DNA from: Sphaerospermopsis aphanizomenoides BCCUSP55 | GTDB lineage: Bacteria; Cyanobacteriota; Cyanobacteriia; Cyanobacteriales; Nostocaceae | NCBI RefSeq assembly: GCF_001586785.1 | Contig: NZ_LUFH02000063.1 | Span: 1 to 35,714 of the forward strand | Reading direction: 5' to 3' | DNA length: 35,714 nucleotides | Part shown: positions 16,362-25,040 of the stretch, in pieces | Position numbering within the stretch: position 1 is the stretch's first letter | Layout: each line of letters opens with the position of its first letter | Notes under the pieces: generated by a model | Seen by the model: only the letters and a program-made list of their open reading frames with translations | Database searches by the model: none | What the model was told of the DNA's origin: nothing | Translations under genes and position numbers: made by a program

Positions 16362-18938
16362 CTACTTTGTTTTTGCCTCCAAATTTTCCAACCGGCTTTT
16401 TAGTTCCTGATTTTGTTGTTTGAGTTGGTTAACTTCTTCACGTAATTGACGCAAAGTTTTTTCAGGTCCAATATTTTTCTGGACTTTGGTAATTTCTTCT
16501 TCAGCATAACGACGTACACGCCCATCTGCTGTTTGATTGGCTAAAGATTGCAAAATCCCGATAGCTTTAGGTGTTTCCATTTGTCCCAATGCGGTGACTA
16601 CTGCAACTTGGGTTAAAAAGAATGCTTCTTTAGCTATTTCTGCTAATCTGTCTAAAATCCGTTCTAAATTAGTGGGAGTTTGACCTACAGAAATTTTGCC
16701 TAAAGCGCGAATAGCAGACAGTCGTAGTGGTTGAGAAACACCGATTTTAGTGTATTCCAATAGCAAATTTAAAGCATCTTCTGAGGTTTTGAATTCAGCT
16801 AAACCAGAAATAGCCCCACTGCGTACTACCTCATTCCAACCTGCTCTTTCTTCTAACACTGATTTGAGCAATTTAATTGCTTTTTCTGCATGAGGTTTTT
16901 CTGCCAAATTGGCAGCAGAAATAGCACCAAGAGTCCGACAAGCAGCAGCCTCTACATTATAACTAGAATCACAATCCTGGACTACAGTTTTGACAGCTTT
17001 ATAACTAGCGTGAGTTTTAATTGCCGATAAGGAACTAACCACTGATTTGCGGACAAAGGGACTCGGATCTTGCAACCCAGCTAGTAAACCATCAAAGGCT
17101 TGATCTAACTGAATTTCTGATAATTGTTTGGCTACTTCTACACGCACACCCCAGAAGGGATCATTTTTCAGTGCTGCGGACAGAATTTTGATAACTTCTA
17201 ACCCACCTTTTTTTGCTAAAGCTTCCGCTGCATAAATGCGAGAAACAGGGTTAGGGTCAAATTCTAATTGGGCTTTTAACTCTGGGATTGGGTATTCCAA
17301 AGTTACTGTTTTTAGATAATTATTACCGACATCAAAACTAATAAAATCTGGTTTTTCTGTTAATGGGAAATAGAAACTTTGTTCTTTTTCATTTACTCGG
17401 ACAGTAAAAGTTGTCAATGGTGATTTTTGGTTGATGTAACCAAAGCCGATAGGGATTTTTAAATCAAATAAATCCTTGTTATCTCCGTTGACTTGGGTTT
17501 GAGTTACTGTCACCTTGGCTAATTTAGCATCTCCATCCCAGGAGTAAGCAACTTTGAAATCAGGATGACCACCACGATATACATACTGGTCAAATAGGAA
17601 AGTAAGATTACGTCCTGTGGCTTTTTCAATTGACCGGAGTAAATCTACAGTTTCTACAGTTTGATGGGCATGATCTTGGACAAATGTTTGAATAGCTGGC
17701 CAAAATAATTCATCGCCTAATTCTGTACGAATCATGTGATAAACACAAGATCCTTTTTCATAGATGTGGCGATCGTAAAGTTCTATGGCTTCTCGGTAAA
17801 CGTGAGTTACCATTGGCCGACGGTAGCGGGTGCTGTCTTCGCTCAAGTAACTACGAGCTTCTAATAAGCGATAATAAGCTGCTTCCTGATCCCCATATTC
17901 GTGTTCTGTCCACATCACTTCAGAATAGGAAGCCATTCCTTCCTTAATCCAAGCATGAGACCAATGTTTTATCACCAACAAATCACCAAACCATTGGTGT
18001 GCTAGTTCATGAACGACTAAACTTTCGGTGTTGCGGTTATCTATTGATGCGCGTTCATCTAACAAACATCGATCTGTGAGTAGAGTGGTGGAAGTATTTT
18101 CCATCCCCCCAAATATGAAGTCATCTACGCAAACTTGGGCATATTTGGGGAAAGGATAGGGATAACCATACTTTTGGCTCAAAAATTCAATCATGCGGGG
18201 CGTTTTGCTCATGCTGAGTTTAGCATCTGCTTCTCGTCCCTTTTCTACGTAGTAAGTGACAGGTTTACCTTGCCATTCATCTTTAATTTCTGCAAAGTCA
18301 CCTACTGCTAAAGTCATTAAGTAGGTTGGATGAACTTGCTGCTGCGACCAATGGTAAATTTTTTCATTTCTCAAGTCTTGGGTATCAATTAGTTCACCGT
18401 TGGAAATGGCAACTAGAGGTTTGGGAACACGGACACGAATTTCTGATGTTGACAACTGGCCTGGGTAGTCAAAGCAGGGAAACCAAAAGCGGGAGTCTTC
18501 GTCTTCTCCTTGTGTCCAGACTTGGGTGGGTTTGTGGGGGTAGTGTTTGTCTGGCTGAATGAAATAAATACCACGTTGGGGTTTTTCGACGGAGTAGGCG
18601 ATCGCTATTAATAACCTATTACCGATTTTTGTTGGTTGAGAAAGTATAATTGAGAGTTGTTCTCCGTCATATTCAAATATCTGCTCTACTTCGTCTACTT
18701 GCACAGATTTGATATTTAGGTTGACAGCATCTAACGTCAACTTATCAATATTATTACGGATTGGCAATAACCTGATGCTACAATTTCCATAGTAACTTTG
18801 GTTAGAGATATCCAAAGTCAGGTCAAGAAAAATATGTTCTACCTGTCCTGGCCTATCGGGGTTATAGTGTGGTTTAGCCCCTGGTAACTCAAAAGATTTG
18901 TGTCCGTTATTCTCTGTATCCAAATAAAAATGCGACAT
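16362..18938 (-). CDS. M1 family zinc aminopeptidase with HEAT repeats
   Basis: Zinc metallopeptidase expected to remove N-terminal residues from peptides; 858 residues. The N-terminal beta-rich domain (to about 210) is followed by the catalytic domain. The substrate-binding motif GGMEN is at 277-281 and the zinc site HELAH at 310-314, with the third ligand E333 in IKEGMASYSE. From about 560 to 815 it has HEAT-like helical repeats, for example NDPFWGVRVEVAKQL and DPSPFVRKSVVSSL. It ends in a short coiled coil (about 825-856, LREEVNQLKQQNQELKSRL). There is no signal peptide, so it is likely cytoplasmic. It diverges from the DUF3352 gene. All catalytic residues are present. Confidence 0.93.
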   Translation of the reverse strand: MSHFYLDTENNGHKSFELPGAKPHYNPDRPGQVEHIFLDLTLDISNQSYYGNCSIRLLPIRNNIDKLTLDAVNLNIKSVQVDEVEQIFEYDGEQLSIILSQPTKIGNRLLIAIAYSVEKPQRGIYFIQPDKHYPHKPTQVWTQGEDEDSRFWFPCFDYPGQLSTSEIRVRVPKPLVAISNGELIDTQDLRNEKIYHWSQQQVHPTYLMTLAVGDFAEIKDEWQGKPVTYYVEKGREADAKLSMSKTPRMIEFLSQKYGYPYPFPKYAQVCVDDFIFGGMENTSTTLLTDRCLLDERASIDNRNTESLVVHELAHQWFGDLLVIKHWSHAWIKEGMASYSEVMWTEHEYGDQEAAYYRLLEARSYLSEDSTRYRRPMVTHVYREAIELYDRHIYEKGSCVYHMIRTELGDELFWPAIQTFVQDHAHQTVETVDLLRSIEKATGRNLTFLFDQYVYRGGHPDFKVAYSWDGDAKLAKVTVTQTQVNGDNKDLFDLKIPIGFGYINQKSPLTTFTVRVNEKEQSFYFPLTEKPDFISFDVGNNYLKTVTLEYPIPELKAQLEFDPNPVSRIYAAEALAKKGGLEVIKILSAALKNDPFWGVRVEVAKQLSEIQLDQAFDGLLAGLQDPSPFVRKSVVSSLSAIKTHASYKAVKTVVQDCDSSYNVEAAACRTLGAISAANLAEKPHAEKAIKLLKSVLEERAGWNEVVRSGAISGLAEFKTSEDALNLLLEYTKIGVSQPLRLSAIRALGKISVGQTPTNLERILDRLAEIAKEAFFLTQVAVVTALGQMETPKAIGILQSLANQTADGRVRRYAEEEITKVQKNIGPEKTLRQLREEVNQLKQQNQELKSRLENLEAKTK

Positions 18939-19156
18939 TGATTATTACTGACCTTGTAATCCTGACATTTTCACAAAAATAGCGTTCGCAGATGCCTATC
19001 CCCAATCAAAAAGGTTATTTGATCAGGATTTTTCAGGGATGAAATTATTTAACTCTGTTTTTTCATTTTGCTACCCAGTCTCCAAATCTTCACATCATTT
19101 GATATTTTGCACTTTTGCATGATTAACACAAGAGTCTTTTCTACCACACCGTGTTT

Positions 19157-19176
19157 GCGTAGCGTGCCGTTAGGCA
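19157..19176. repeat. dispersed repeat fragment
   Basis: GCGTAGCGTGCCGTTAGGCA is the inverted near-copy of TGCCTACGGCACGCTGCGC in the repeat cluster at 13575-13593. Confidence 0.55.
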
Positions 19177-19299
19177 AAAGATTTCCATTGAGTACAAATA
19201 CCAGCAATTATTCTTCTAGCTTAGAATAACTTGCGGCTGAGAATTTGACTATTTCTTTGGATCTCAATTTAAGATACCATTTACGGATTTACTCCTCTA

Positions 19300-19355
19300 T
19301 CTAGTGAAGTCTATTTTAGAGTCACTAGAAACTATTAGTGTGTAGAAATACTAAT
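19300..19355. promoter_or_regulatory. two adjacent inverted repeats upstream of the DUF3352 gene
   Basis: TCTAGTGA and TCACTAGA (19300-19329, perfect, 14-base spacing) are followed by ATTAGT and ACTAAT (about 19334-19355, 10-base spacing). They lie about 110-165 bases before the DUF3352 start. They could be operators or mRNA hairpins; the regulator is unknown. Confidence 0.3.
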
Positions 19356-19466
19356 CATATCAGTAAAAACCGCTAAATTAGTGTAAATTTGTGCTAAAAA
19401 TTCCCAAATCTGGCTATTTCTGTACTAACTCCTTGATAATAATTTGCTCAAAAGAGGATAATAACA

Positions 19467-21137
19467 ATGCCTGAAAGTAAATCAAAATTTTTAGTTCCTG
19501 CTATTGGTGCTGCTATAGTCGTCGCAGGTGGGATAGCTGCTTATGTGTATTTCAAAGTCCCCTCTGGAGATAGTTCTACTCCTCTGGGTAGTGCTAAAGT
19601 CATACCAGCGAATGCCTTGATGGCAACTTATATTAACACCGATTCCCAATCTTGGAATAAGTTGCAGCAGTTTGGAACTCCACAAGCACAACAGTTAGTA
19701 GCTAAAGGTCTACAGGATATCAACAAAGGGCTATTAAGTGATAGCAATATGGCTTATGAAACAGATATAAAACCTTGGATTGGTGGAGTCATGATTGCTG
19801 TACTACCACCAAATTCTGCTGTACCTGATCCATCAAAGCCACCAATCCCAGCACCACCAGAGCCAAATGTTTTGCTAGTAGTAGGTATAAAAGATAAACT
19901 AAATGCCTTAAATTTTGCTAACAAATTAAAGGAACAAAAAAACGTCCAAATTCAGGAATCAGAATACAAAGGTCAGAAAATTATCGCTAGTAATAACAAA
20001 GGTAAATCAACTTATGTAGCTGTTTTAAATAATACTCATTTGCTGTTAGCACCAGAAAAACAAGCTGTAGAAAAAGCTATTGATACCTATAAAGGTGAGC
20101 CATCTTTTGCTAGTAAGGAAGGTGCAAGTAGTATTTTAGCTAAAGGAGTGGATGTTAAAAATAGTCTTGCTCAAATTTATGTGCCTGATTACGCCAACAT
20201 GGCACAACAATTAACAGCTTTCAATCCCCAAGCTAGACCATTACCCCCACAAACTTTAGCGCAACTCAAACAGGTCAAATCAATGGTAGCGGCTGTGGGT
20301 GTGGATGATGCTGGAGTGAGGTTAAAAGCAGTAGTAAACTTAGATCCGCAATTGAGCAAATTTCAGTATCAAACCACTCCCGCGAAAATAGTTGGACAAT
20401 TTCCCAGCGATACTTTTGCTTTAGTCACTGGACAGAATATTAATCGTAGTTGGCAAACTTTCCTAGAACAGTCAAAAGATTATCCAGAACTCAAGCAAGG
20501 AGTAGAACAAGCACGGGTACAAATCAAACAAGCTGTCAATCTGGATTTAGACAAAGATATTTTAGGTTGGATGGATCAGGAATTTGCTTTTGGGGCAGTA
20601 AAATCCAGCCAAGGTTGGTTAGCCAATGTTGGTTTTGGGGGAGCATTGGTATTTGACACCAGCGATCGCAAAACAGCGGAAGCCACCTTCACTAAACTAG
20701 ATGACCTAGCCAAGAAGCAATCACTTAACATCACCAAAAGAAGCATTGGTGGTAAAAACATCACAGAATGGCAAATTCCCCAACAAGGTGCTTTAGTTGC
20801 ACATGGTTGGCTAGATCAAGATACCGTATTTCTAGCAATTGGTGGGCCAGTAGCTGAACCCCTAGCAGACAAAAAAGGTCAATCTCTCGATAACACAGAC
20901 ACATTTAAAGCCGTAACGAGTTCTTTACAAAAACCAAATGGTGATTATTTCTACTTAGATATAGAAAACACCTCCTCTTTGATTACTCGTTTAGCTACAC
21001 AAGGTCAACCTCTTCCCCCTGATGCTAGTGCGATCCTTGCTTCCATTCGTGGTGTAGGTGTGACTGTCAATAGCCCTGATAAATCTACCAGTCAAATGGA
21101 AATGTTGTTAGCTTTAAAACCAAGTACAGGTAAATAA
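19467..21137 (+). CDS. DUF3352 family membrane-anchored protein
   Basis: Cyanobacterial family of unknown function, 556 residues. One N-terminal hydrophobic segment (about 8-28) probably anchors a large extracytoplasmic domain. The family look is seen in ANALMATYINTDSQSW near the start and in the second half around FAFGAVKSSQGWLANVGFGG and DTVFLAIGGPVAE. A proline-rich loop (PDPSKPPIPAPPEPN) lies near residue 120. The start is supported by AGAGGA eight bases upstream of the ATG. A GTGTAGG heptamer array begins two bases after the stop. The upstream region has two inverted repeats. No catalytic motif is evident. Confidence 0.82.
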   Translation: MPESKSKFLVPAIGAAIVVAGGIAAYVYFKVPSGDSSTPLGSAKVIPANALMATYINTDSQSWNKLQQFGTPQAQQLVAKGLQDINKGLLSDSNMAYETDIKPWIGGVMIAVLPPNSAVPDPSKPPIPAPPEPNVLLVVGIKDKLNALNFANKLKEQKNVQIQESEYKGQKIIASNNKGKSTYVAVLNNTHLLLAPEKQAVEKAIDTYKGEPSFASKEGASSILAKGVDVKNSLAQIYVPDYANMAQQLTAFNPQARPLPPQTLAQLKQVKSMVAAVGVDDAGVRLKAVVNLDPQLSKFQYQTTPAKIVGQFPSDTFALVTGQNINRSWQTFLEQSKDYPELKQGVEQARVQIKQAVNLDLDKDILGWMDQEFAFGAVKSSQGWLANVGFGGALVFDTSDRKTAEATFTKLDDLAKKQSLNITKRSIGGKNITEWQIPQQGALVAHGWLDQDTVFLAIGGPVAEPLADKKGQSLDNTDTFKAVTSSLQKPNGDYFYLDIENTSSLITRLATQGQPLPPDASAILASIRGVGVTVNSPDKSTSQMEMLLALKPSTGK

Positions 21138-21139
21138 GG

Positions 21140-21166
21140 GTGTAGGGTGTAGGGTGTAGGGTGTGG
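21140..21166. repeat. (GTGTAGG)3-4 heptamer array
   Basis: Three perfect GTGTAGG units and a partial GTGTGGA start two bases after the DUF3352 stop codon. The unit is the reverse complement of CCTACAC at 11372-11399. Confidence 0.8.
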
Positions 21167-21181
21167 AGGAAGAAGAGGCAG

Positions 21182-21207
21182 GGAAGCAGGGGAAGCAGGG
21201 GAAGCAA
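21182..21207. repeat. GGAAGCAGG repeats
   Basis: Tandem GGGAAGCAG units, followed by CTCAGCACTCGGAACTCAGCACTCGG-type repeats to about 21245. A similar GGAAGCAGG array is at 23815-23840. Confidence 0.6.
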
Positions 21208-21320
21208 ATTCTTACTCAGCACTCGGAACTCAGCACTCGGTACTCAACTGCCTCCTTCCTGTAGACTCAACTCCAGTAGATATGTCATAAGTAAAAAAGG
21301 CTGTTCAAGGCAACGACACT

Positions 21321-22241
21321 ATGACTACTACTCTCAAAAGTTCTCCTGACTTACCTTCTCGGATGGTAAATGGTATTTTGGCCATCAAACCTTTAGCGAA
21401 CCTGGCTAAACACCAAGCCAGACAAATGATGATTAAACGGGCGGAAAAAATTGGTGTGTGTTGGACTAAAGAGGTAGACCGGCTGCAAGGGCGTGACTGG
21501 ACTACTGATTTAGCGCAAGTACAAAACCCTCAACTAACATACCCAGATTATTACGTTACCTCATTCCATGCTTATGAAACTGGAAATCTGAGTTGGCAAG
21601 CTGCTTTTGAAGTAGAGTCTGCTGCTCATGCTGTCCACGCTAAAATTTGGCAAGATTTTGAAGCTCAAGGTGATGCCAAACTGCGCCAAAGCTACCATAA
21701 TATTGTCAAAAGTTCTATTTCCCAACCACCGCAAGATATTTTAGATTTGGGCTGTAGTGTGGGGATGAGTACCTTTGCTCTCCAGGAAGTTTACCCCGAA
21801 GCCAAAATTACAGGTTTAGATTTATCTCCCTATTTCCTAGCTGTTGCTAATTATCGTAATCAACAATGTCAAACTAAAATTAATTGGGTTCATGCTGCGG
21901 CTGAATCTACAGGTATGCCAAATGCTTCTTTTGATTTAGTTTCTATTTTTTTGATGTGTCATGAGTTACCTCAGTCAGCAACGCGCCAGATTTTTGCTGA
22001 AGCAAGGCGTGTTTTACGTCCAGGTGGGCATTTAGCAATTATGGACATGAATCCTAAATCACCAATTTACAAGCAAATGCCTAAATATATTTTGACTTTA
22101 CTCAAAAGTACAGAACCTTATTTAGATGAATATTTCACTTTAGATATTGAGCAAGCTTTTGTGGAGGCAGGTTTCCAAACTCCTAGCATCACTAGTAACA
22201 GTCCTCGTCATCGCACTATCATTGCTCAGGTGAGTGGCTAA
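21321..22241 (+). CDS. class I SAM-dependent methyltransferase
   Basis: Transfers a methyl group from S-adenosylmethionine to an unknown substrate; 306 residues. The N-terminal about 130 residues are family-specific. The Rossmann core starts at motif I, ILDLGCSVG (140-148), with the acidic SAM-ribose residue D167 in ITGLDLS. FDLVSIFLMCHEL and RVLRPGGHLAIMDMNP (post-motif region) follow, resembling ubiquinone/menaquinone-type methyltransferases. The gene overlaps the PrsW-like gene by eight bases, so the two are probably cotranslated. A repeat-rich leader precedes it. The substrate cannot be inferred from context. Confidence 0.85.
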   Translation: MTTTLKSSPDLPSRMVNGILAIKPLANLAKHQARQMMIKRAEKIGVCWTKEVDRLQGRDWTTDLAQVQNPQLTYPDYYVTSFHAYETGNLSWQAAFEVESAAHAVHAKIWQDFEAQGDAKLRQSYHNIVKSSISQPPQDILDLGCSVGMSTFALQEVYPEAKITGLDLSPYFLAVANYRNQQCQTKINWVHAAAESTGMPNASFDLVSIFLMCHELPQSATRQIFAEARRVLRPGGHLAIMDMNPKSPIYKQMPKYILTLLKSTEPYLDEYFTLDIEQAFVEAGFQTPSITSNSPRHRTIIAQVSG

Positions 22242-23196
22242 TATCTTCATCCTGCTGTGGGCAGTTTTACCACCTCTATTGTTGCTGCTGTTTTATTACC
22301 GCCGCACTCCTGCTGCCCCTTCTTTATTACGTTTATTTATTTTCTTCATTGTTGGCGCTGTATCGGGTTTTGTCGCTCTAGGTTTGGAGTGGTTTGTACA
22401 CTGGCAAGAGATACAGCGTTTTTTTCTTGGTGCGGCTTTGAGGCAACTATTGATAATAGCTCCTATTGAAGAAGGTTGTAAGTTTTTAGGAGTTTTTATT
22501 CCGTTATTTTTTCTCCAACGTATTTATAATTTACGTGCTACTACAGTTTTTCTGTTTACCATAACAGTAGCTTTAGGATTCACAGCAGAAGAAAATTGGA
22601 TTTATTTATTTCATGGTACAGCATTACCTTTAGAACGGATTATTGGTACACCAGTTCATGCTATGTTCTCTGTCCCTTGGGGATATGCTCTAGGAATATA
22701 TATTGCTTCTAGTAGACGCTTGCATAAAGACAGAAATTTGATTTTTATTAGTTGGTTAAATTCTGTCTGTTCTCATGCTTTAGTAAATACTTTATCTAGT
22801 GCTTGGGGTTTTCCACGTCCCATACATTTTCTTGGTTATGGTTTATTTCCGTTTTTGTTGTGGATGTTTTGGCGGTTAGAACAATTTTTAAGAAGGTTAA
22901 AGGGTAAACGTCATCTGATTTTAATTTCTGGTAATACAACTCTAGACCGTTATTGGCAAAGGGGTTTAATATTGCTGAGTCTGATACTTGGCGGTAATGC
23001 TATCTTAGGGTTATTGATATTGGTGAGAAAAGTTAGCCCTTTACGGATGGAGTATTGGTTTAAGCCGGATATTTTTTGGTTTATAATAGGACAAATATTA
23101 CTAAATCTTTGTTTAGGAATTTTAGCTTGGTTAATTTATCGCTATTTAAGATATTTAGCCATTCGTCGGAGTTTTTTTAGGTTAGCTAAATACTAG
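22234..23196 (+). CDS. PrsW-like intramembrane protease
   Basis: Polytopic membrane protein of 320 residues with about eight spans, related to the PrsW/CPBP (Abi) group of putative intramembrane metalloproteases. Candidate catalytic residues are E79-E80 and K83 in APIEEGCKF, E119-E120 in AEENWIYLFHG, H142 in TPVHAMFSVPWGYALG, and H181 in CSHALVN. It starts with GTG eight bases inside the methyltransferase gene, indicating coupling. The frame is followed after three bases by the Uma2 gene. The substrate is unknown; PrsW itself is known for site-1 cleavage of an anti-sigma factor in Bacillus, but nothing here shows the same role. Confidence 0.82.
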   Translation: MANIFILLWAVLPPLLLLLFYYRRTPAAPSLLRLFIFFIVGAVSGFVALGLEWFVHWQEIQRFFLGAALRQLLIIAPIEEGCKFLGVFIPLFFLQRIYNLRATTVFLFTITVALGFTAEENWIYLFHGTALPLERIIGTPVHAMFSVPWGYALGIYIASSRRLHKDRNLIFISWLNSVCSHALVNTLSSAWGFPRPIHFLGYGLFPFLLWMFWRLEQFLRRLKGKRHLILISGNTTLDRYWQRGLILLSLILGGNAILGLLILVRKVSPLRMEYWFKPDIFWFIIGQILLNLCLGILAWLIYRYLRYLAIRRSFFRLAKY

Positions 23197-23205
23197 GAGA
23201 TGGTT

Positions 23206-23763
23206 ATGCAAGCAACTTCAGTCCGTTGGACTACTTCTGATTTAGCGTTATTTGCTGGTGATAACAAAAATCGCTATGAGATTATTGATGGAGAGTTATT
23301 TGTGACAAGATCACCTCATTGGAATCATCAGTTTAGCTGTGCTAATATAGCTAGATTTATCGGTAATTGGTCAGATGAAACTGGTTTAGGCAAGGTGGCT
23401 GTTGCACCAGGAATTATTTTCTCGGATGCTGATAATGTGATTCCTGATGTAGTCTGGGCTAGTAATGAATCTTTAGAACTTTTATTAGATGAAGCTGGAC
23501 ATTTCACCGACGCACCAGAATTAGTGGTTGAGGTGTTATCTCCAGGAGAAAAAAACGAACAGCGCGATAGAGAAGCTAAACTGAAACTTTACTCGGTGCA
23601 AGGTGTTCAAGAATATTGGATTTGTGATTTTAATGCTAAAAAAGTTGAAGTTTATCGTCGTCAACAAGCTGGTTTAAAATTAGTGGCAACTTTATATAGT
23701 GAAGATGAATTAACTAGTCCTTTATTACCGGGATTCCAATGTATAGTGAGTAAATTCTTTTAG
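23206..23763 (+). CDS. Uma2 family (DUF820) PD-(D/E)XK nuclease-fold protein
   Basis: Member of a family very abundant in cyanobacteria, with a restriction-endonuclease fold and mostly unknown function; 185 residues. Fold markers are YEIIDGELFV near the N-terminus, PDVVW (D81), and PELVVEVLSP (E109) with QRDREAKLKLY and the EYWICD strand. The start is placed at the second ATG because AGGAG (23195-23199) abuts the first ATG (23200) but lies six bases upstream of the second. It closes the methyltransferase-PrsW-Uma2 cluster. Nothing suggests it is inactive. A role in mobile-DNA or host nuclease functions is unproven. Confidence 0.85.
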   Translation: MQATSVRWTTSDLALFAGDNKNRYEIIDGELFVTRSPHWNHQFSCANIARFIGNWSDETGLGKVAVAPGIIFSDADNVIPDVVWASNESLELLLDEAGHFTDAPELVVEVLSPGEKNEQRDREAKLKLYSVQGVQEYWICDFNAKKVEVYRRQQAGLKLVATLYSEDELTSPLLPGFQCIVSKFF

Positions 23764-23814
23764 TACACAAGATTAGGGACTTCCAAATAAAAAAATATCC
23801 AGTCGTTGAGTAAG

Positions 23815-23840
23815 CAGGGGAAGCAGGGGAAGCAGGGGGA
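23815..23840. repeat. GGAAGCAGG repeats
   Basis: Tandem GCAGGGGAA units between the convergent Uma2 and tetrahydropterin-synthase-like genes, similar to 21182-21207. Confidence 0.6.
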
Positions 23841-23947
23841 GAATAATCTGAATAGTCGTCACTAGATGCAGAAATTGGATAATTTAATTTCTGGAGTTCC
23901 TTTCGCAGATGGCAGGTGATAGCAGAGTCAGAGTCTCTCTAATGGCA

Positions 23948-23968
23948 TTCCCAGTCAGAGACTGGGAA
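23948..23968. terminator. perfect 9-base hairpin, dispersed palindrome or terminator
   Basis: TTCCCAGTC and GACTGGGAA pair around a three-base loop between convergent genes, 18 bases from the stop of the minus-strand gene. This palindrome is a common dispersed unit in Nostocales genomes, as I recall. It could terminate transcription from either side, though no U-tract is present. Confidence 0.5.
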
Positions 23969-23985
23969 CGAGTAATATTAATATT

Positions 23986-24858
23986 CTAAACTGTTGCCAA
24001 AACAGGTTGATTCTGTACTGTACTGACAGATGTTGATTCTAGGTCAGCGGCGTAGATTTCACAGGAGTTATTGGGGCTTTCAATTAGTTTGACTTTGTAA
24101 AGTTCTGCTCCTAATTCTTGAATAGGTGATCGCAAAGTATTACTAATATAAAGTGCGATGTTTTCCGCAGTTGGCACAACCTTGGTAAAGAAAGGAATAT
24201 CTTTGTTTAAAAAGGTATGATCGAATGGTTCAACTACATAATCTGTGATTACTTGATTTAAAGCACCTAAATCAATTATCATCCCTGTGCGGGGGTCAAT
24301 CTCACCTTTCACGGTAACTTCTAAGTGATAATTATGTCCGTGTCCATTGACACGAGCGCACTTACCGTAAATCTCAGTATTTTCTTGCAAACTCAAGTCA
24401 GGGTGTGCTAACCTGTGAGCGGCGCTAAAGTGAGTGCTAATGTTGAGATAAGCTTCCATTCCGTTACCCATATAATCTGCCCAAAGTTCAGGATTTTCAA
24501 ATAACTGCACGCGAACCAAAGGTAAGTGGGGTGCTAGACGTTGCCAGATCACCCGTGCCATGTTTTCTGTAGTGGGGAGAGTTTGTTGAAATTCTGCCCA
24601 TACATCATTAAGATAAGAAAAATCTAATTGACCAGTAATTTCCCGTTTGATCACTTGTTTGACATCAGACAGGTTTAACACCATGCCATACTCATCTAGT
24701 TTCCCAGCGAGGGAGATAAATAAAACATAGTTGTGTCCGTGTCCGGGAAATTTCGAGCAAAGACCAAATTTTTCCACATTCTCGGTTTCACTTAGTTCAG
24801 GCAACCAATATCGGTGACTTGCCGAAAACTGAGCGCGTCGGTTGACAATACATTGCAT
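23986..24858 (-). CDS. tandem 6-pyruvoyl-tetrahydropterin synthase / QueD family protein
   Basis: Two complete PTPS-fold domains in one 290-residue chain; the family normally has one domain of 120-150 residues. Domain 1 (about 1-130) has zinc ligands H15, H40 and H42 (FPGHGHNY), C34 and the FENPELWADY segment. Domain 2 (about 134-275) has H148, H173 and H175 (NGHGHNY), C167 and LIESPNNSCEIY. Both keep the CxxxxxHGHNY pattern of 6-carboxytetrahydropterin synthases (QueD), so the likely reaction is in queuosine or pterin synthesis. No other que genes are near. The gene converges on Uma2 and diverges from nurA. Which domain is active cannot be told. Confidence 0.85.
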   Translation of the reverse strand: MQCIVNRRAQFSASHRYWLPELSETENVEKFGLCSKFPGHGHNYVLFISLAGKLDEYGMVLNLSDVKQVIKREITGQLDFSYLNDVWAEFQQTLPTTENMARVIWQRLAPHLPLVRVQLFENPELWADYMGNGMEAYLNISTHFSAAHRLAHPDLSLQENTEIYGKCARVNGHGHNYHLEVTVKGEIDPRTGMIIDLGALNQVITDYVVEPFDHTFLNKDIPFFTKVVPTAENIALYISNTLRSPIQELGAELYKVKLIESPNNSCEIYAADLESTSVSTVQNQPVLATV

Positions 24859-24927
24859 GGGTACACTGGAAATAGATTTTAATATTTCTTAATCTTTCAC
24901 TATTTACAGCATAAACTAATTTGTGCA

Positions 24928-24999
24928 TCAGTGGTGAGTTATCCACAATACCAATTATCTATGACTGGTATTTCATTAATCCAATGTCAGTGGTGAGTT
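24928..24999. repeat. direct repeats TCAGTGGTGAGTT upstream of nurA
   Basis: The 13-base sequence occurs at 24928-24940 and 24987-24999. A short repeat string (TTACCAA-type, 25014-25033) follows and runs almost to the nurA start. Confidence 0.5.
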
Positions 25000-25040
25000 G
25001 TTTAAATTACCAGTTACCAATTACCAATTACTAATACTTT

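Larger units (their letters stand above)
18939..19466. other. divergent intergenic region with inverted repeats
   Basis: Separates the M1 peptidase (minus) from the DUF3352 gene (plus). It contains a dispersed-repeat fragment (19157-19176) and two inverted repeats (19300-19329 and 19334-19355). No gene or RNA is seen; promoters for both genes must lie here but cannot be pinned down. Confidence 0.5.
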
